Positions 46,404-55,307 of a stretch of 64,000 bases of DNA are shown here, piece by piece. The number at the start of each line of letters is the position of its first letter. Positions within the stretch are counted from its first letter, which is position 1. A model generated the notes under the pieces. The model saw only the letters and a list, made by a program, of their open reading frames with translations, was not told where the DNA came from and made no database searches. This DNA comes from Cellvibrionaceae bacterium 1162T.S.0a.05 (GTDB lineage Bacteria > Pseudomonadota > Gammaproteobacteria > Pseudomonadales > Cellvibrionaceae): contig LANB01000001.1 in NCBI GenBank assembly GCA_000964245.1, forward strand, positions 3,847,501 to 3,911,500, given 5' to 3'. The position numbers were made by a program, and so were the translations under genes.

Positions 46404-47227
46404 TTTATAGACTTCCCTATTGAACTCAGATGATGAGCGATCAATTGCCCCGAAATTGTACTGGGGGGCGGCACTTGGGGCAAATTATTCGGGCTAAACC
46501 AGGCTGCTTCAAGAATTTCCTCTCCATCGGGCTGCAAGTCGCCACTCTTGTATTCAGCCAGATAGCCAAGCATTAGCTGACCCGGAAAGGGCCAAGCCTG
46601 GCTGCGAATATATCGCAAATTTTCAATTTCGATAGCGACTTCTTCGCGAATTTCGCGGATAACGGCCTGTTCTGCATTTTCGCCGGGCTCAATAAAACCA
46701 GCAAGCGTACTGAAAAAATCGGCTGCCTTGCGGTTGTGGCGTGCCAGCAATAAGTCCTTGCCTCGTGTGACCAGGCAGATAACACAGGGGGAAATTCGCG
46801 GGTAGAAAATACTCTCGCACGACTGACAGGACATTGCACGTTCCCCTGCCCTGGCTTCAGTCAGCTCACCACACACACCGCAAAATTGATGCTCGCGGGC
46901 CCAGCGTGTGATTTGCAACGCGCGCCCCAGCATTTGAAAGTGACTCTCATCAATTTTGCCAAGCAAGGAGCGTAACAAAAGCCATTCACCTTCAATGGGC
47001 GCTTCAAAATCACCGGCTTGTACAACCATGCAGTGAAAGGTGGTGGAATTGCGGTGCCAATCACCAATATAGTGCGCCTTTTCAAGCAGCGTTTTTGGTA
47101 AATCTAATTGGTTTTCAGGCAAGGGCTCGGCGAGATTCGCCAAGGGAGAAAAAATATTTGCTCCGCGCGCAAGGATATAAACATGTTGATAACGCGGGTG
47201 GTAGCGATCCCCCGGTACAAAGCGCAT
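46400..47227 (-). CDS. nudC: NAD+/NADH pyrophosphatase NudC
   Basis: 275 residues. N-terminal domain, a zinc-ribbon with CGVCGE and CQSCES, then the Nudix box within GFIEPGENAEQAVIREIREEVAI (GX5EX7REXXEEXGX pattern) and the NudC-specific SQAWPFPGQLMLGYLAEY. It hydrolyses NAD(H) to NMN(H) and AMP, and in E. coli also removes NAD caps from RNA. The ATG overlaps the stop of the upstream gene by one base (TAATG). Confidence 0.95.
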   Translation of the reverse strand: MRFVPGDRYHPRYQHVYILARGANIFSPLANLAEPLPENQLDLPKTLLEKAHYIGDWHRNSTTFHCMVVQAGDFEAPIEGEWLLLRSLLGKIDESHFQMLGRALQITRWAREHQFCGVCGELTEARAGERAMSCQSCESIFYPRISPCVICLVTRGKDLLLARHNRKAADFFSTLAGFIEPGENAEQAVIREIREEVAIEIENLRYIRSQAWPFPGQLMLGYLAEYKSGDLQPDGEEILEAAWFSPNNLPQVPPPSTISGQLIAHHLSSIGKSIK

Positions 47228-48951
47228 TATTCTTCAGCTTTCAAGCTGTAACCGAGAGCTTCCATACTTTCTTCAGCAACTTGCAGCACGGAATCGTCCA
47301 TATGCAAGGTTGATGTAGCGGAATCAAGATAGTATTCGATCGAAATAATTGCGTCGGCGAAGGTCTCCAGCAGTTCTTTTAATGCTGCAGGCGGATCAGT
47401 GTCCATGAGCACTTCTTCTACGAATGAGATACATAAATCGAGAATATCGGCCGCACGATGATTGCTCATGATTAACATGCCGCCACGCACTGTGTTGAGG
47501 GTTTTTGCAATATTACGAATATGCCCGGTGTCGAAATTAGAATCCGAAAATGAAGTCAACGCGCGTTTCGTGAGCGAGATACCTGCTTCGCATTCCTCAA
47601 TAACGATGCGTTTTGCCTGAGCAAGTTCACTCGATGCAATCACTTCTTTTTGCGCAATGGTGTTTGCTTTCTCCAGTTTTTCATCGGAGAGCTTGATGGT
47701 TTCAAGCGATTGAACCGTACTTTCCAGATACAAAAGAGTGTTGGCCACTTCGCCCAACTCATCGGAGTCAGGCCCTTCGCTTCGGTCTTTCCAAGCGCTT
47801 ATACGTGTTATCTCTTCCTTCAAGGTGTTACTGGGGGCAACCAGGCCGACAATGGCAAGTATCTCGGCAACCTTGCCCAGGGTACTGACAAAACCATCAA
47901 TATCATCAATTTGTTGAGAGCTTGACTGTGCAGCGTTTTCCAGCACTTTTTTGGTATTGGCCAGCTCCATTTGCAAAACACGAGACAGGGAACTGACTGT
48001 GTGAGCGCTGGGCCCATTGAGAGCATCACGCTCCTGAGCCAAATCCTTATCGCTATAGGGAAAGATTGAAATACCGAAGGTATCCCGAACCAGAATGACA
48101 CTCTCGCGCTGGCTACCCGACAGAGACATCAAATAAACAAGCTCTTTCACCAGACCTTTAGGCGGTTCCGCCTTTAACGCCGACTCGCCTTTTTCTTCGA
48201 CCATACGCAAAACACGATCAATACGGCCAAACAGCAATTTTCGCGATTCGACAATGGCCATCGACTCGCGGGGAATCAGATCCAGGGTTTGTTCTGCCAG
48301 CCACCAAAGCATCGCAATGGGTTGGTCTGAACCGGTTATACGGTGTAAGCGAATCATTGCCCGTCGCATCATTGCCAGTGAGCTGCGTATTTGTCGCTCG
48401 CGAATCAAACCTAACAGGCCAACCTGGTACATATGGCGCAGTCGCTTGACGACCTCAGGGAGCGGTTTATCAATCTTGAAGGGCTCAACGGCCGGCAGCT
48501 TCAAGTCATTGCTCAAATTAATTTGAAAGAAATGACTTTCCGAAATCGCGGGTTCACCGCGTAATTTACGCAATTCATTAATCTGAGGAACCAGTAAAAC
48601 CGGCACTTTGCGCTCGGTTTGTTGCACGTACTCGAGGTAGCGGCTCAATACAAAAAAAGTATTGCTCACCACCTCCATTGTGCGTTCGAATTTATGGTCG
48701 TTATTTCCCGGGGCAATTTCATTTGCGACGGCAAACAGCTCTTCCGAGAGCATGGCTGCGCCACGGAACTGAATCAATTGCAGGATCCCCTGGATCTGCT
48801 TGATGCCATCGATACACTGCTGCAGGGCTTTGGCATTGTCTTGCTGCCCGACGAACTCCTCCAACAGGCGTGCAGAATTTTCAATGGTGGCGACCAATTC
48901 CTCTCGCACCATGTTCAGGGACTGAAAGTTCAAAGCATCCATTGAGTTCAA
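47227..48951 (-). CDS. Degenerate Hpt-like protein related to the ChpA/PilL N-terminus
   Basis: 574 residues, wholly alpha-helical, without signal peptide. It resembles the N-terminal region of the ChpA/PilL chemotaxis kinase of the twitching system: QIQGILQLIQFRGAAMLSEEL (about 51-71) and a late LNTVRGGMLIMSNHRAADILD element look like Hpt helices, but the phospho-accepting His of the second is replaced by Asn and the first has none. Probably a non-catalytic helical scaffold, since there is no kinase, CheW or receiver domain. TTG 48951 and ATG 48942 are both possible; a GGGAG sits 11 bases before TTG. It is divergent from nhaB and precedes nudC with a TAATG overlap. Confidence 0.65.
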   Translation of the reverse strand: MNSMDALNFQSLNMVREELVATIENSARLLEEFVGQQDNAKALQQCIDGIKQIQGILQLIQFRGAAMLSEELFAVANEIAPGNNDHKFERTMEVVSNTFFVLSRYLEYVQQTERKVPVLLVPQINELRKLRGEPAISESHFFQINLSNDLKLPAVEPFKIDKPLPEVVKRLRHMYQVGLLGLIRERQIRSSLAMMRRAMIRLHRITGSDQPIAMLWWLAEQTLDLIPRESMAIVESRKLLFGRIDRVLRMVEEKGESALKAEPPKGLVKELVYLMSLSGSQRESVILVRDTFGISIFPYSDKDLAQERDALNGPSAHTVSSLSRVLQMELANTKKVLENAAQSSSQQIDDIDGFVSTLGKVAEILAIVGLVAPSNTLKEEITRISAWKDRSEGPDSDELGEVANTLLYLESTVQSLETIKLSDEKLEKANTIAQKEVIASSELAQAKRIVIEECEAGISLTKRALTSFSDSNFDTGHIRNIAKTLNTVRGGMLIMSNHRAADILDLCISFVEEVLMDTDPPAALKELLETFADAIISIEYYLDSATSTLHMDDSVLQVAEESMEALGYSLKAEE

Positions 48952-49330
48952 AACCAGTTGTTCTCCCGACGGCTGAAGTGAGTTATTTATAAGCTCTATT
49001 GGTCTCGTAAGTATAATATGCTTTTTGAAAAAGTCTTTAATTTTCTTGGATTTACCGCAACTCTTTAAGCTAAACTCTCGCTTAGATCACCTTTTGATAT
49101 GGTGTACATTTGACCAGAACCGAGTAGCTTGCCCATTCCTTAAACAATATAGACCCTTATCCACAACAAATTGGCCATTTAAGGTATTTTTTACCGTTGG
49201 GGTTATTCAAGCTTTCGCATCTATATCTTTAAGCTATATTTAATTAAAGTAGCGCTCTCTTCTCTATAAGTCAGCTAAGCTGCTGATTTGGTTTAATTTT
49301 TGAACATTTTCAACACGGATATATGTAGAT
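48952..49330. other. 379-bp divergent region, Hpt-like gene / nhaB
   Basis: AT-rich and without a credible gene. It contains -10-like hexamers for both directions (AGTATA on the plus strand at 49010-49015, read TATACT on minus; TATATT at 49235-49240 on plus), but no good -35 partner at the right spacing. Probably holds promoters only. Confidence 0.4.
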
Positions 49331-50833
49331 ATGCGCCAAACCATGACACAGGCTTTTTGGAACAATTTTCTGGGACAATCTCCTGTTTGGTACAAACAGG
49401 CGGTTCTCGCCTTTTTGGTCATCAATCCCATCGTTTACCTCTTCATCAGCCCTTTTATAGCAGGCTGGCTGCTGATCATTGGTTTTATCTTTACCCTTGC
49501 GATGGCGCTCAAGTGTTATCCCCTGCAACCTGGAGGGTTATTGGCGATCGAAGCGGTGATACTGGGAATGACGACGCCCTATCACATCAAACATGAAATT
49601 GTGCACAACCTTGAGGTCATTTTGCTGCTGATGTTTATGGTGGCGGGCATCTACTTCATGAAGAACATGCTGCTCTTTGTGTTTACCAAGATTCTCCTCG
49701 GAATTCGCTCAAAGATGCTGCTTTCAATTTTGTTTTCCTTTGTTGCTGCAGTGCTTTCCGCATTTCTCGACGCCCTCACGGTAACGGCGGTTCTTATCGC
49801 GGTGGCAGTGGGTTTCTATTCGGTCTACCACAAGGCTGCTTCAGGGGCGAAAAACAACCATAATCACGACCATACGGTTGATGACAATGTCCATGAGTTA
49901 CACCGCAGTGACCTCGATAACTTCCGAGCCTTCCTTCGCAGCCTGATTATGCACGGCGCGGTGGGAACCGCTCTTGGTGGTGTTTGCACTATTGTTGGTG
50001 AACCCCAAAACGTAGTGATTGGTGCAGCTGCTGGTTGGGAATTTGTGGAGTTCTTTTTACGTGTTGCGCCGGTATCCATGCCTGCCCTCGTAGCAGGGTT
50101 ACTAACCTGCTTGTTTTTGGAAAAAATCAAAAAATTTGGTTATGGGGCGGAGCTGCCTGAACCCGTACGTGAGATTTTAATAGAGTTTGATAAAAACGAA
50201 AGCGCCAAACGCACAACTGCAGAAAAAACTGAATTGGTTGTACAAGCGGCCGGAGCAATTTTGCTCGTCTTTGCGCTTGCCTTTCATATTGCCCCAATCG
50301 GTTTGATCGGCTTGATGATTATCGTTCTGCTAACAGCGTTTAACGGCGTGACGGATGAACACCGTATTGGTCATGCTTTTGAAGAAGCACTTCCTTTTAC
50401 CGCGCTACTCGTTGTTTTCTTTGCCGTCGTCGCCGTCATTAACGACCTGAATTTGTTTGCGCCAGTGACGAACGCGGTCATGTCCTTAAGCGAAGAACAA
50501 CAAGGCCCCATGTTCTTCATTGCCAACGGCTTGCTTTCCATGGTCAGCGATAATGTTTTCGTTGCGACGGTATATATCAGTGAGGTGAAGGAACAATACG
50601 ATGCCGGTTTGATTTCCAAGGAACATTTTGAAACGCTCGCCATTGCCATTAACACGGGCACCAACCTGCCCAGTGTGGCGACACCCAATGGCCAGGCCGC
50701 CTTTTTATTCCTGCTGACTTCGGCGCTTGCTCCCCTGATTCGTTTGTCTTACGGCAGAATGGTATTGATGGCGATTCCCTACACAATCGTATTAAGCATT
50801 GTTGGTGTGATTGCGGTTACCGTTAACTTATAG
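49331..50833 (+). CDS. nhaB: Na+/H+ antiporter NhaB
   Basis: 500 residues, close to E. coli NhaB (513). About 11-12 helices; conserved segments include [84 protein letters not shown] and [20 protein letters not shown]. An acidic and His-rich loop ([12 protein letters not shown]) lies at about residue 177-189. It expels Na+ for H+ and matters for life in salt water. It converges with murB one base apart, so no separate terminator is seen. Confidence 0.95.
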   Translation: MRQTMTQAFWNNFLGQSPVWYKQAVLAFLVINPIVYLFISPFIAGWLLIIGFIFTLAMALKCYPLQPGGLLAIEAVILGMTTPYHIKHEIVHNLEVILLLMFMVAGIYFMKNMLLFVFTKILLGIRSKMLLSILFSFVAAVLSAFLDALTVTAVLIAVAVGFYSVYHKAASGAKNNHNHDHTVDDNVHELHRSDLDNFRAFLRSLIMHGAVGTALGGVCTIVGEPQNVVIGAAAGWEFVEFFLRVAPVSMPALVAGLLTCLFLEKIKKFGYGAELPEPVREILIEFDKNESAKRTTAEKTELVVQAAGAILLVFALAFHIAPIGLIGLMIIVLLTAFNGVTDEHRIGHAFEEALPFTALLVVFFAVVAVINDLNLFAPVTNAVMSLSEEQQGPMFFIANGLLSMVSDNVFVATVYISEVKEQYDAGLISKEHFETLAIAINTGTNLPSVATPNGQAAFLFLLTSALAPLIRLSYGRMVLMAIPYTIVLSIVGVIAVTVNL

Positions 50834-50834
50834 A

Positions 50835-51848
50835 TTAATAGAAATTTTGCGGTTCCTGTTCAAGGCTGATGTCGAAGTTGTTTGCAACATCAGCCTTTAT
50901 CTTTTCAGCAAGCGCTAGAATTGCGCTCCCTGGCTTTCGGCACGGATTGGTAAGGACAAGCGCATGCTTTTCATGCACCTTCACCCCTTCGAAACCCTTG
51001 CCCTTCCAGCCTGATTTTTCAATCAACCACGCCGCTGGTATTTTGTAAGAACGATCGCTCTGCTCAAAGGCGGGCATCTCCGGATAACGCGATTTTAATA
51101 TTGCGTATTTTTCTTGTGAAATCACAGGGTTTTTAAAAAAGCTACCCGCATTCGGCGTTTCGACCACATCGGGTAATTTACTTTTACGAATTTCAATAAC
51201 CTTACTAAAGACATCGCGCGCAGTGGGTTTCGGTGTATCGATCAACGCCTCCTGCAATGCGGGGTAAGCAAGTTGCAGCTTTGTTTTTTTGTGTAGCCTG
51301 AGTCGAATACTCAATACGATATATTTCTTTCCTTGCCGTTTTTTGAACAGGCTATCTCTATACGCAAATTGACATTGAGTATTGTCAAGCGTCTCGACCT
51401 TCATCGTCTCACTGTTAAGCGCTGTTACCTTGTCGATGAACTGACATACCTCAACACCATAAGCGCCGATGTTTTGTATTGGAGCTGCCCCGACAGACCC
51501 CGGTATAAGCGCCAGGTTCTCAATGCCCTGCCATCCATGCAGAACACAATATTCAACAAGCTTATGCCAACTTTCACCTGCACCCACATCGATTAGTACT
51601 TCATCATGCGCTTCACTAACCCGTGTTTTACCGAGGAGTTCGAGTTTAATTGTGTAGCCAGCAAGCAAGTCTCCGAGCACGACATTGCTTCCGCCCCCCA
51701 GAATGCGCCAACGTTGTGCTTCCTCCTGCGCCAGAGCAATCACTGACTTTAACTCCTCCAGCGTTTGGCATATAACAAAACGTTCAGCAATTGCCGGTAC
51801 GGCAAGGGTATTAAATTCTTGAAGGGAAAAATCGCTTTTTACATCCAT
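50835..51848 (-). CDS. murB: UDP-N-acetylenolpyruvoylglucosamine reductase
   Basis: 337 residues, the E. coli (type I) length. FAD-binding VGAGESWHKLVEYCVLHGWQGIENLALIPGSVGAAPIQNIGAYGVEV region, with FRYRDSLFK-like FAYRDSLFK, the proton-donor Ser in AGSFFKNPVIS and a closing KHALVLTN. It makes UDP-N-acetylmuramate for peptidoglycan. The start is ATG 51848, overlapping the previous stop as TGATG; an upstream TTG is one codon earlier. Last gene of the lpxK-kdsB-ptp-murB run. Confidence 0.96.
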   Translation of the reverse strand: MDVKSDFSLQEFNTLAVPAIAERFVICQTLEELKSVIALAQEEAQRWRILGGGSNVVLGDLLAGYTIKLELLGKTRVSEAHDEVLIDVGAGESWHKLVEYCVLHGWQGIENLALIPGSVGAAPIQNIGAYGVEVCQFIDKVTALNSETMKVETLDNTQCQFAYRDSLFKKRQGKKYIVLSIRLRLHKKTKLQLAYPALQEALIDTPKPTARDVFSKVIEIRKSKLPDVVETPNAGSFFKNPVISQEKYAILKSRYPEMPAFEQSDRSYKIPAAWLIEKSGWKGKGFEGVKVHEKHALVLTNPCRKPGSAILALAEKIKADVANNFDISLEQEPQNFY

Positions 51849-52330
51849 CAAGCAAGGTCATTCCTGTTTACGTGCTTTAGAAGACCCCGAGATGCATCTT
51901 CAACAAGGCTAAGAACCAATTTGAAGCCATCACCATCGCCATAATAAGGGTCGGGCACTTCGCGCCATGTTTCTTGTGAAGAAAAATCGAGAAAGAGTGA
52001 CAACTTGTGTGAATGTGCCGGTGGGCACGCTTCTTGTAAATCGAATAAATTACTCTCATCCATTGCGAGCACATAGTCGAAGCTTTCAAAATCCTCGGCG
52101 GCAACCTGTCTGCCTCGCAAAGTACTCAAGTCGTAGCCGGCTTGACGTGCAGCCGCAGCGCTGCGTTTGTCTGGCGGTGCGCCAATGTGCCAGCCTGATG
52201 TGCCCGCTGAATCTACGACAACACGCTCCGACAATCCCGCGTCGTTCACCAATTTTTGAAAAACACCATGTGCCGTAGGAGACCGACAAATGTTCCCGAG
52301 GCACACAAATAAAACCTTAACTTTTTTCAT
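51848..52330 (-). CDS. Low-molecular-weight protein tyrosine phosphatase
   Basis: 160 residues from ATG 52330 ([24 protein letters not shown]): the P-loop Cys-x5-Arg is CLGNICRS, and the acid Asp lies in [12 protein letters not shown]. An earlier in-frame start is not supported. Such enzymes dephosphorylate tyrosine, in some species of capsule or exopolysaccharide kinases (Wzb-type); the target here is unknown. The gene overlaps the end of kdsB by 14 bases, and murB starts on its stop codon. Confidence 0.94.
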   Translation of the reverse strand: MKKVKVLFVCLGNICRSPTAHGVFQKLVNDAGLSERVVVDSAGTSGWHIGAPPDKRSAAAARQAGYDLSTLRGRQVAAEDFESFDYVLAMDESNLFDLQEACPPAHSHKLSLFLDFSSQETWREVPDPYYGDGDGFKLVLSLVEDASRGLLKHVNRNDLA

Positions 52331-53084
52331 TAAATAAACTCTGAACCCGAAGTAAATCATCTTCTGTATCGACACCTGCTGGCACTGTACTACAAGCCAG
52401 TGCTACATGAATGCCATGTCCGTTTGCGAGAATACGCAGTTGCTCCAATTTTTCCAATTTTTCCAATTCTGCCAACGGCCAGCTAACAAAACTCTTTAGC
52501 AGAGCAACTCGATAGGCGTAAATACCAATATGGCGCTGCGCCGCGATATTTTCACTGTCTCTCTCGTTTGCAGGTTTTGAAAACTCATCTCGACACCAGG
52601 GAATTGCAGCACGGGAAAAATACAACGCCATTGAATTCTGATTACACACCACCTTTACAGCATTTGGGTTAAAAACGTCATCGGAATGCACAATCTTTTC
52701 ACTCAAGGTCGCACACGACGCCTCGTCATTTTCTTCCAGGTTCGCAGCGACCTGATTGATCACTTCAGGAGGAATCAAGGGTTCGTCACCTTGCACATTG
52801 ACAACAATCTCTTCATCGGACAAACCGAGTTGCTGCACCACTTCTTCAAGCCGATCGGTTCCACTCTGATGTTGATCTGAGGTCATACACACCTCACCAC
52901 CGAAGGCCTTGACGACTTCATAAATGGCCTCATTGTCTGTTGCGACTACCACCTGCCTCGCCTTACTGGCTTGTGCGCGCTCATAAACACGTTGAATCAT
53001 GGGTTTGCCAGCGATATCTTTGAGGGGCTTCCCCGGAAGACGTTGCGATGCAAAACGCGCTGGAATAACGACGAGAAAAGACAT
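52317..53084 (-). CDS. kdsB: 3-deoxy-manno-octulosonate cytidylyltransferase
   Basis: 255 residues from ATG 53084 ([21 protein letters not shown]). It activates Kdo with CTP for lipid A core synthesis. The motifs [22 protein letters not shown] and a C-terminal RHIGIYAYR element are present. In the C-terminal part [10 protein letters not shown] is encoded by a 9-bp tandem repeat and is longer by about one unit than the E. coli equivalent. lpxK ends five bases upstream; no Trm112-like gene sits between lpxK and kdsB. Confidence 0.95.
   Translation of the reverse strand: MSFLVVIPARFASQRLPGKPLKDIAGKPMIQRVYERAQASKARQVVVATDNEAIYEVVKAFGGEVCMTSDQHQSGTDRLEEVVQQLGLSDEEIVVNVQGDEPLIPPEVINQVAANLEENDEASCATLSEKIVHSDDVFNPNAVKVVCNQNSMALYFSRAAIPWCRDEFSKPANERDSENIAAQRHIGIYAYRVALLKSFVSWPLAELEKLEKLEQLRILANGHGIHVALACSTVPAGVDTEDDLLRVQSLFNEKS
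52445..52471 (-). repeat. 9-bp tandem repeat inside kdsB
   Basis: CCAATTTTT occurs twice and is followed by a diverged copy (CCAATTCTG) on the plus strand; on the coding strand it encodes LEK/LEK/LEQ-like units. In-frame copy-number change would add or remove a tripeptide in a helix. Confidence 0.75.
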
Positions 53085-53089
53085 GGGTG

Positions 53090-54172
53090 TTACCTGTTTG
53101 GAATATTTTGTTTCTTCAATTGCATGCACTTTTGCAGACGTGCGCAAATTTCTACTTTCAGAGTTTCCGGAATAGACATTTCTGTTTGTAGGGAAAACCA
53201 GTGAGTACTATCAAGCTGCGGATGCTGCTTGAGCAGTTGTTGTAATTTTACCGCATCCTTGCTGGTACACAGCAAGACCTTCGCAGAATAGCGGGTCAGA
53301 TCACTACAGTCCCACTGATAATGATCGGGAAAACTTTCGTTATCGGTTTTTAATCCCAGTGCTTTCAGGCTTGCATAAAAATCATCGGGGTAGGCAATCG
53401 CAGTGATCGCACAGGCGGGCATATTCTGGTGTCTTTCCAGAAAGCGCGGTATCTCAACCCTTTCTTCCGTTTCAAGCGATTGAAAAAAAGCCGGTTTCAG
53501 TTCACAGCTCTGCCAGCTTAAATCCTGCATAACCTGTGAAAGGAGGCTATCGTCTGCATGATGCCGCTTGTTTACCAGCAACCAATCAGCACTTCGTAAG
53601 CGTGAGACTGGCTCACGTAAGGGGCCAAGGGGAAGCTGATGACCGTTTCCAAACAGGCGCTTGCCGTCGATCAATACCAATTCCAAATCCCGCTCCAGGG
53701 CATAGTGTTGCAGGCCGTCATCGGCAACTAAAAAATCTACTTCAGGATAACGTTTGAGTAAATGACGCGCAGCTTTATAGCGCTTGTTGTGAAGCGCAAC
53801 CGGACAGCCTGTTTCCTGAAAGATAAGTGACGCTTCATCACCGACATCAGCGATCAAACTCTTGTCACTAACAAATAAGGGTGCTCGACTTTGGCGACCG
53901 TAGCCCCGGCTGATTACACCGGGTTTAAAGCCTTGTCGTAAAAAAAATTTGAGTAGACTGATAATGGTGGGCGTTTTTCCGGTGCCGCCGACAGTGATGT
54001 TCCCTACCACCAAAACCGGAACAGGCAAGGGTTTTTGTTTTTTAAGTGCTGCTTTTCTGTTGCGTCTTGCTGTTGCTGTGAAAAGCACTTCCAGGGGGCG
54101 GAACAGATTTAATATTCCGGGTTCTCCGTACCAGCGTTTTTCAATGAATTTTTGAAAACGGGATACAGCCAA
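53090..54172 (-). CDS. lpxK: Tetraacyldisaccharide 4'-kinase LpxK
   Basis: 360 residues. It phosphorylates the lipid A disaccharide at the inner membrane. The P-loop is [13 protein letters not shown] (about 56-68), and the later SRGYG and [12 protein letters not shown] elements match the family. The start is TTG 54172 ([17 protein letters not shown]), directly after the exbD stop; FIEKRW aligns with the E. coli start MIEKIW. Neither ATG nor a better TTG exists nearby. The Shine-Dalgarno is weak, so translation is likely coupled to exbD. Confidence 0.93.
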   Translation of the reverse strand: MAVSRFQKFIEKRWYGEPGILNLFRPLEVLFTATARRNRKAALKKQKPLPVPVLVVGNITVGGTGKTPTIISLLKFFLRQGFKPGVISRGYGRQSRAPLFVSDKSLIADVGDEASLIFQETGCPVALHNKRYKAARHLLKRYPEVDFLVADDGLQHYALERDLELVLIDGKRLFGNGHQLPLGPLREPVSRLRSADWLLVNKRHHADDSLLSQVMQDLSWQSCELKPAFFQSLETEERVEIPRFLERHQNMPACAITAIAYPDDFYASLKALGLKTDNESFPDHYQWDCSDLTRYSAKVLLCTSKDAVKLQQLLKQHPQLDSTHWFSLQTEMSIPETLKVEICARLQKCMQLKKQNIPNR

Positions 54173-54604
54173 TTAATTTTCTGCCCCGTTTTCTTCCGCT
54201 GCGCGTGTGGTCAAGCTCATATTCGCATAGCCCATTTGGCCTGCGAGATCCATTACCGCAACAATCGCATCATATCGCGCACCGGCATCCCCTGTGATTA
54301 AAAACGGCAAGGACGTATTTCCCTGACCAACGTCATTAATGGCGGCACGCAGTGTATTGATTTGAGTATTCACGAGCGGTTTGCCGTTAACCGTATAACT
54401 CCCTTTTGAATCGATTACCACTTCAATTTGCTCTGCAGACGTCGGCTGCAAATCGCCGCTGGATTCAGGCAGGTCAATTGTTAAGTGTGTTTCTTTGGTA
54501 AAGGTTGTCGAAACCATGAAAAATATAAGAAGCAGGAACACAACGTCAATCAACGGTGTGAGATTAACCCCCTCTTCTGCTTTGACTTGTCGTTTAAACT
54601 GCAT
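54173..54604 (-). CDS. exbD: Biopolymer transport protein ExbD (second copy)
   Basis: 143 residues. Single helix LTPLIDVVFLLLIFFMVSTTF with the proton-path Asp, periplasmic domain after it. It forms a channel with the ExbB encoded one base upstream. No tonB follows; lpxK does, an order I recall from Pseudomonas, where the pair is not tied to a TonB gene. Distinct in sequence from the exbD at 337-744. Confidence 0.94.
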   Translation of the reverse strand: MQFKRQVKAEEGVNLTPLIDVVFLLLIFFMVSTTFTKETHLTIDLPESSGDLQPTSAEQIEVVIDSKGSYTVNGKPLVNTQINTLRAAINDVGQGNTSLPFLITGDAGARYDAIVAVMDLAGQMGYANMSLTTRAAEENGAEN

Positions 54605-54605
54605 A

Positions 54606-55232
54606 TCAGGCGACTTTCAAATCGACGCGGCGATCGCTGTGGAGTGCGTCGACCAATTTAATGGCTTCCTGCTCCATGGTCACGACAAGGCTATCAATAC
54701 GGCGGACAAAAAAGCGGTGTAACATCATCGCGGGAATCGCCACTGTCAAACCTGCAGCAGTTGTGTAGAGTGCCTGAGAAATGCCTCCGGCCAATGCCGC
54801 AGCATTGCCTGCTCCCTCAAGGTTAAGCGAGGTAAACACACTAATCATGCCCACTACGGTACCCAGGAGTCCGAACAGCGGGGAAATTGCGGCGATCGTG
54901 CCGAGCGCCCCCACAAAGCGTTCCATTTCATGTATAACCTGATTCGCAGCTTCAGCAATACTGTCTTTCATGACATCCCGGCCATGACGCGAATTACTCA
55001 AACCAGCTGCCAAAATTCGACCCAATTGTGAGGAGCGTCTTAACTCCTTCAGTTTGTCACTGTCCATTTGATTGTTTTGAATCCAGCCCCAAACCTGACC
55101 CAGCTGGGTTTTGGGTACGATCTTTTCGGGGTTGAGTGTCCAATACCGCTCGATGCTGATTGCAATCACTGCGACAGAACAAATGATAATTGGCACCATT
55201 AGCCAACCACCGGCAAAAATTATGGAATCCAC
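54606..55232 (-). CDS. exbB: MotA/TolQ/ExbB proton channel protein (second copy)
   Basis: 208 residues, three helices (GGWLMVPIIICSVAVIAISIE, ISPLFGLLGTVVGMISVF and GISQALYTTAAGLTVAIPAMM). GTG 55232 starts MDSIIFAGGWLMVP, the ExbB-type N-terminus, and GAGG sits eight bases upstream. It is followed by exbD one base later. The partner TonB would be encoded elsewhere, or the pair serves an envelope process other than iron uptake. Confidence 0.94.
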   Translation of the reverse strand: MDSIIFAGGWLMVPIIICSVAVIAISIERYWTLNPEKIVPKTQLGQVWGWIQNNQMDSDKLKELRRSSQLGRILAAGLSNSRHGRDVMKDSIAEAANQVIHEMERFVGALGTIAAISPLFGLLGTVVGMISVFTSLNLEGAGNAAALAGGISQALYTTAAGLTVAIPAMMLHRFFVRRIDSLVVTMEQEAIKLVDALHSDRRVDLKVA

Positions 55233-55307
55233 CAGACTGCCTCTTGCTTATTTTTTAATCTAATATTGTTGGGCCGGGGCCACCGGCCACCGCGCGCTAA
55301 TCATATC

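Noticed and set aside
49025-49243. A 72-residue plus-strand frame in the Hpt-like/nhaB divergent region
   Set aside because: No ribosome-binding site, poor composition and no conserved feature; treated as intergenic.
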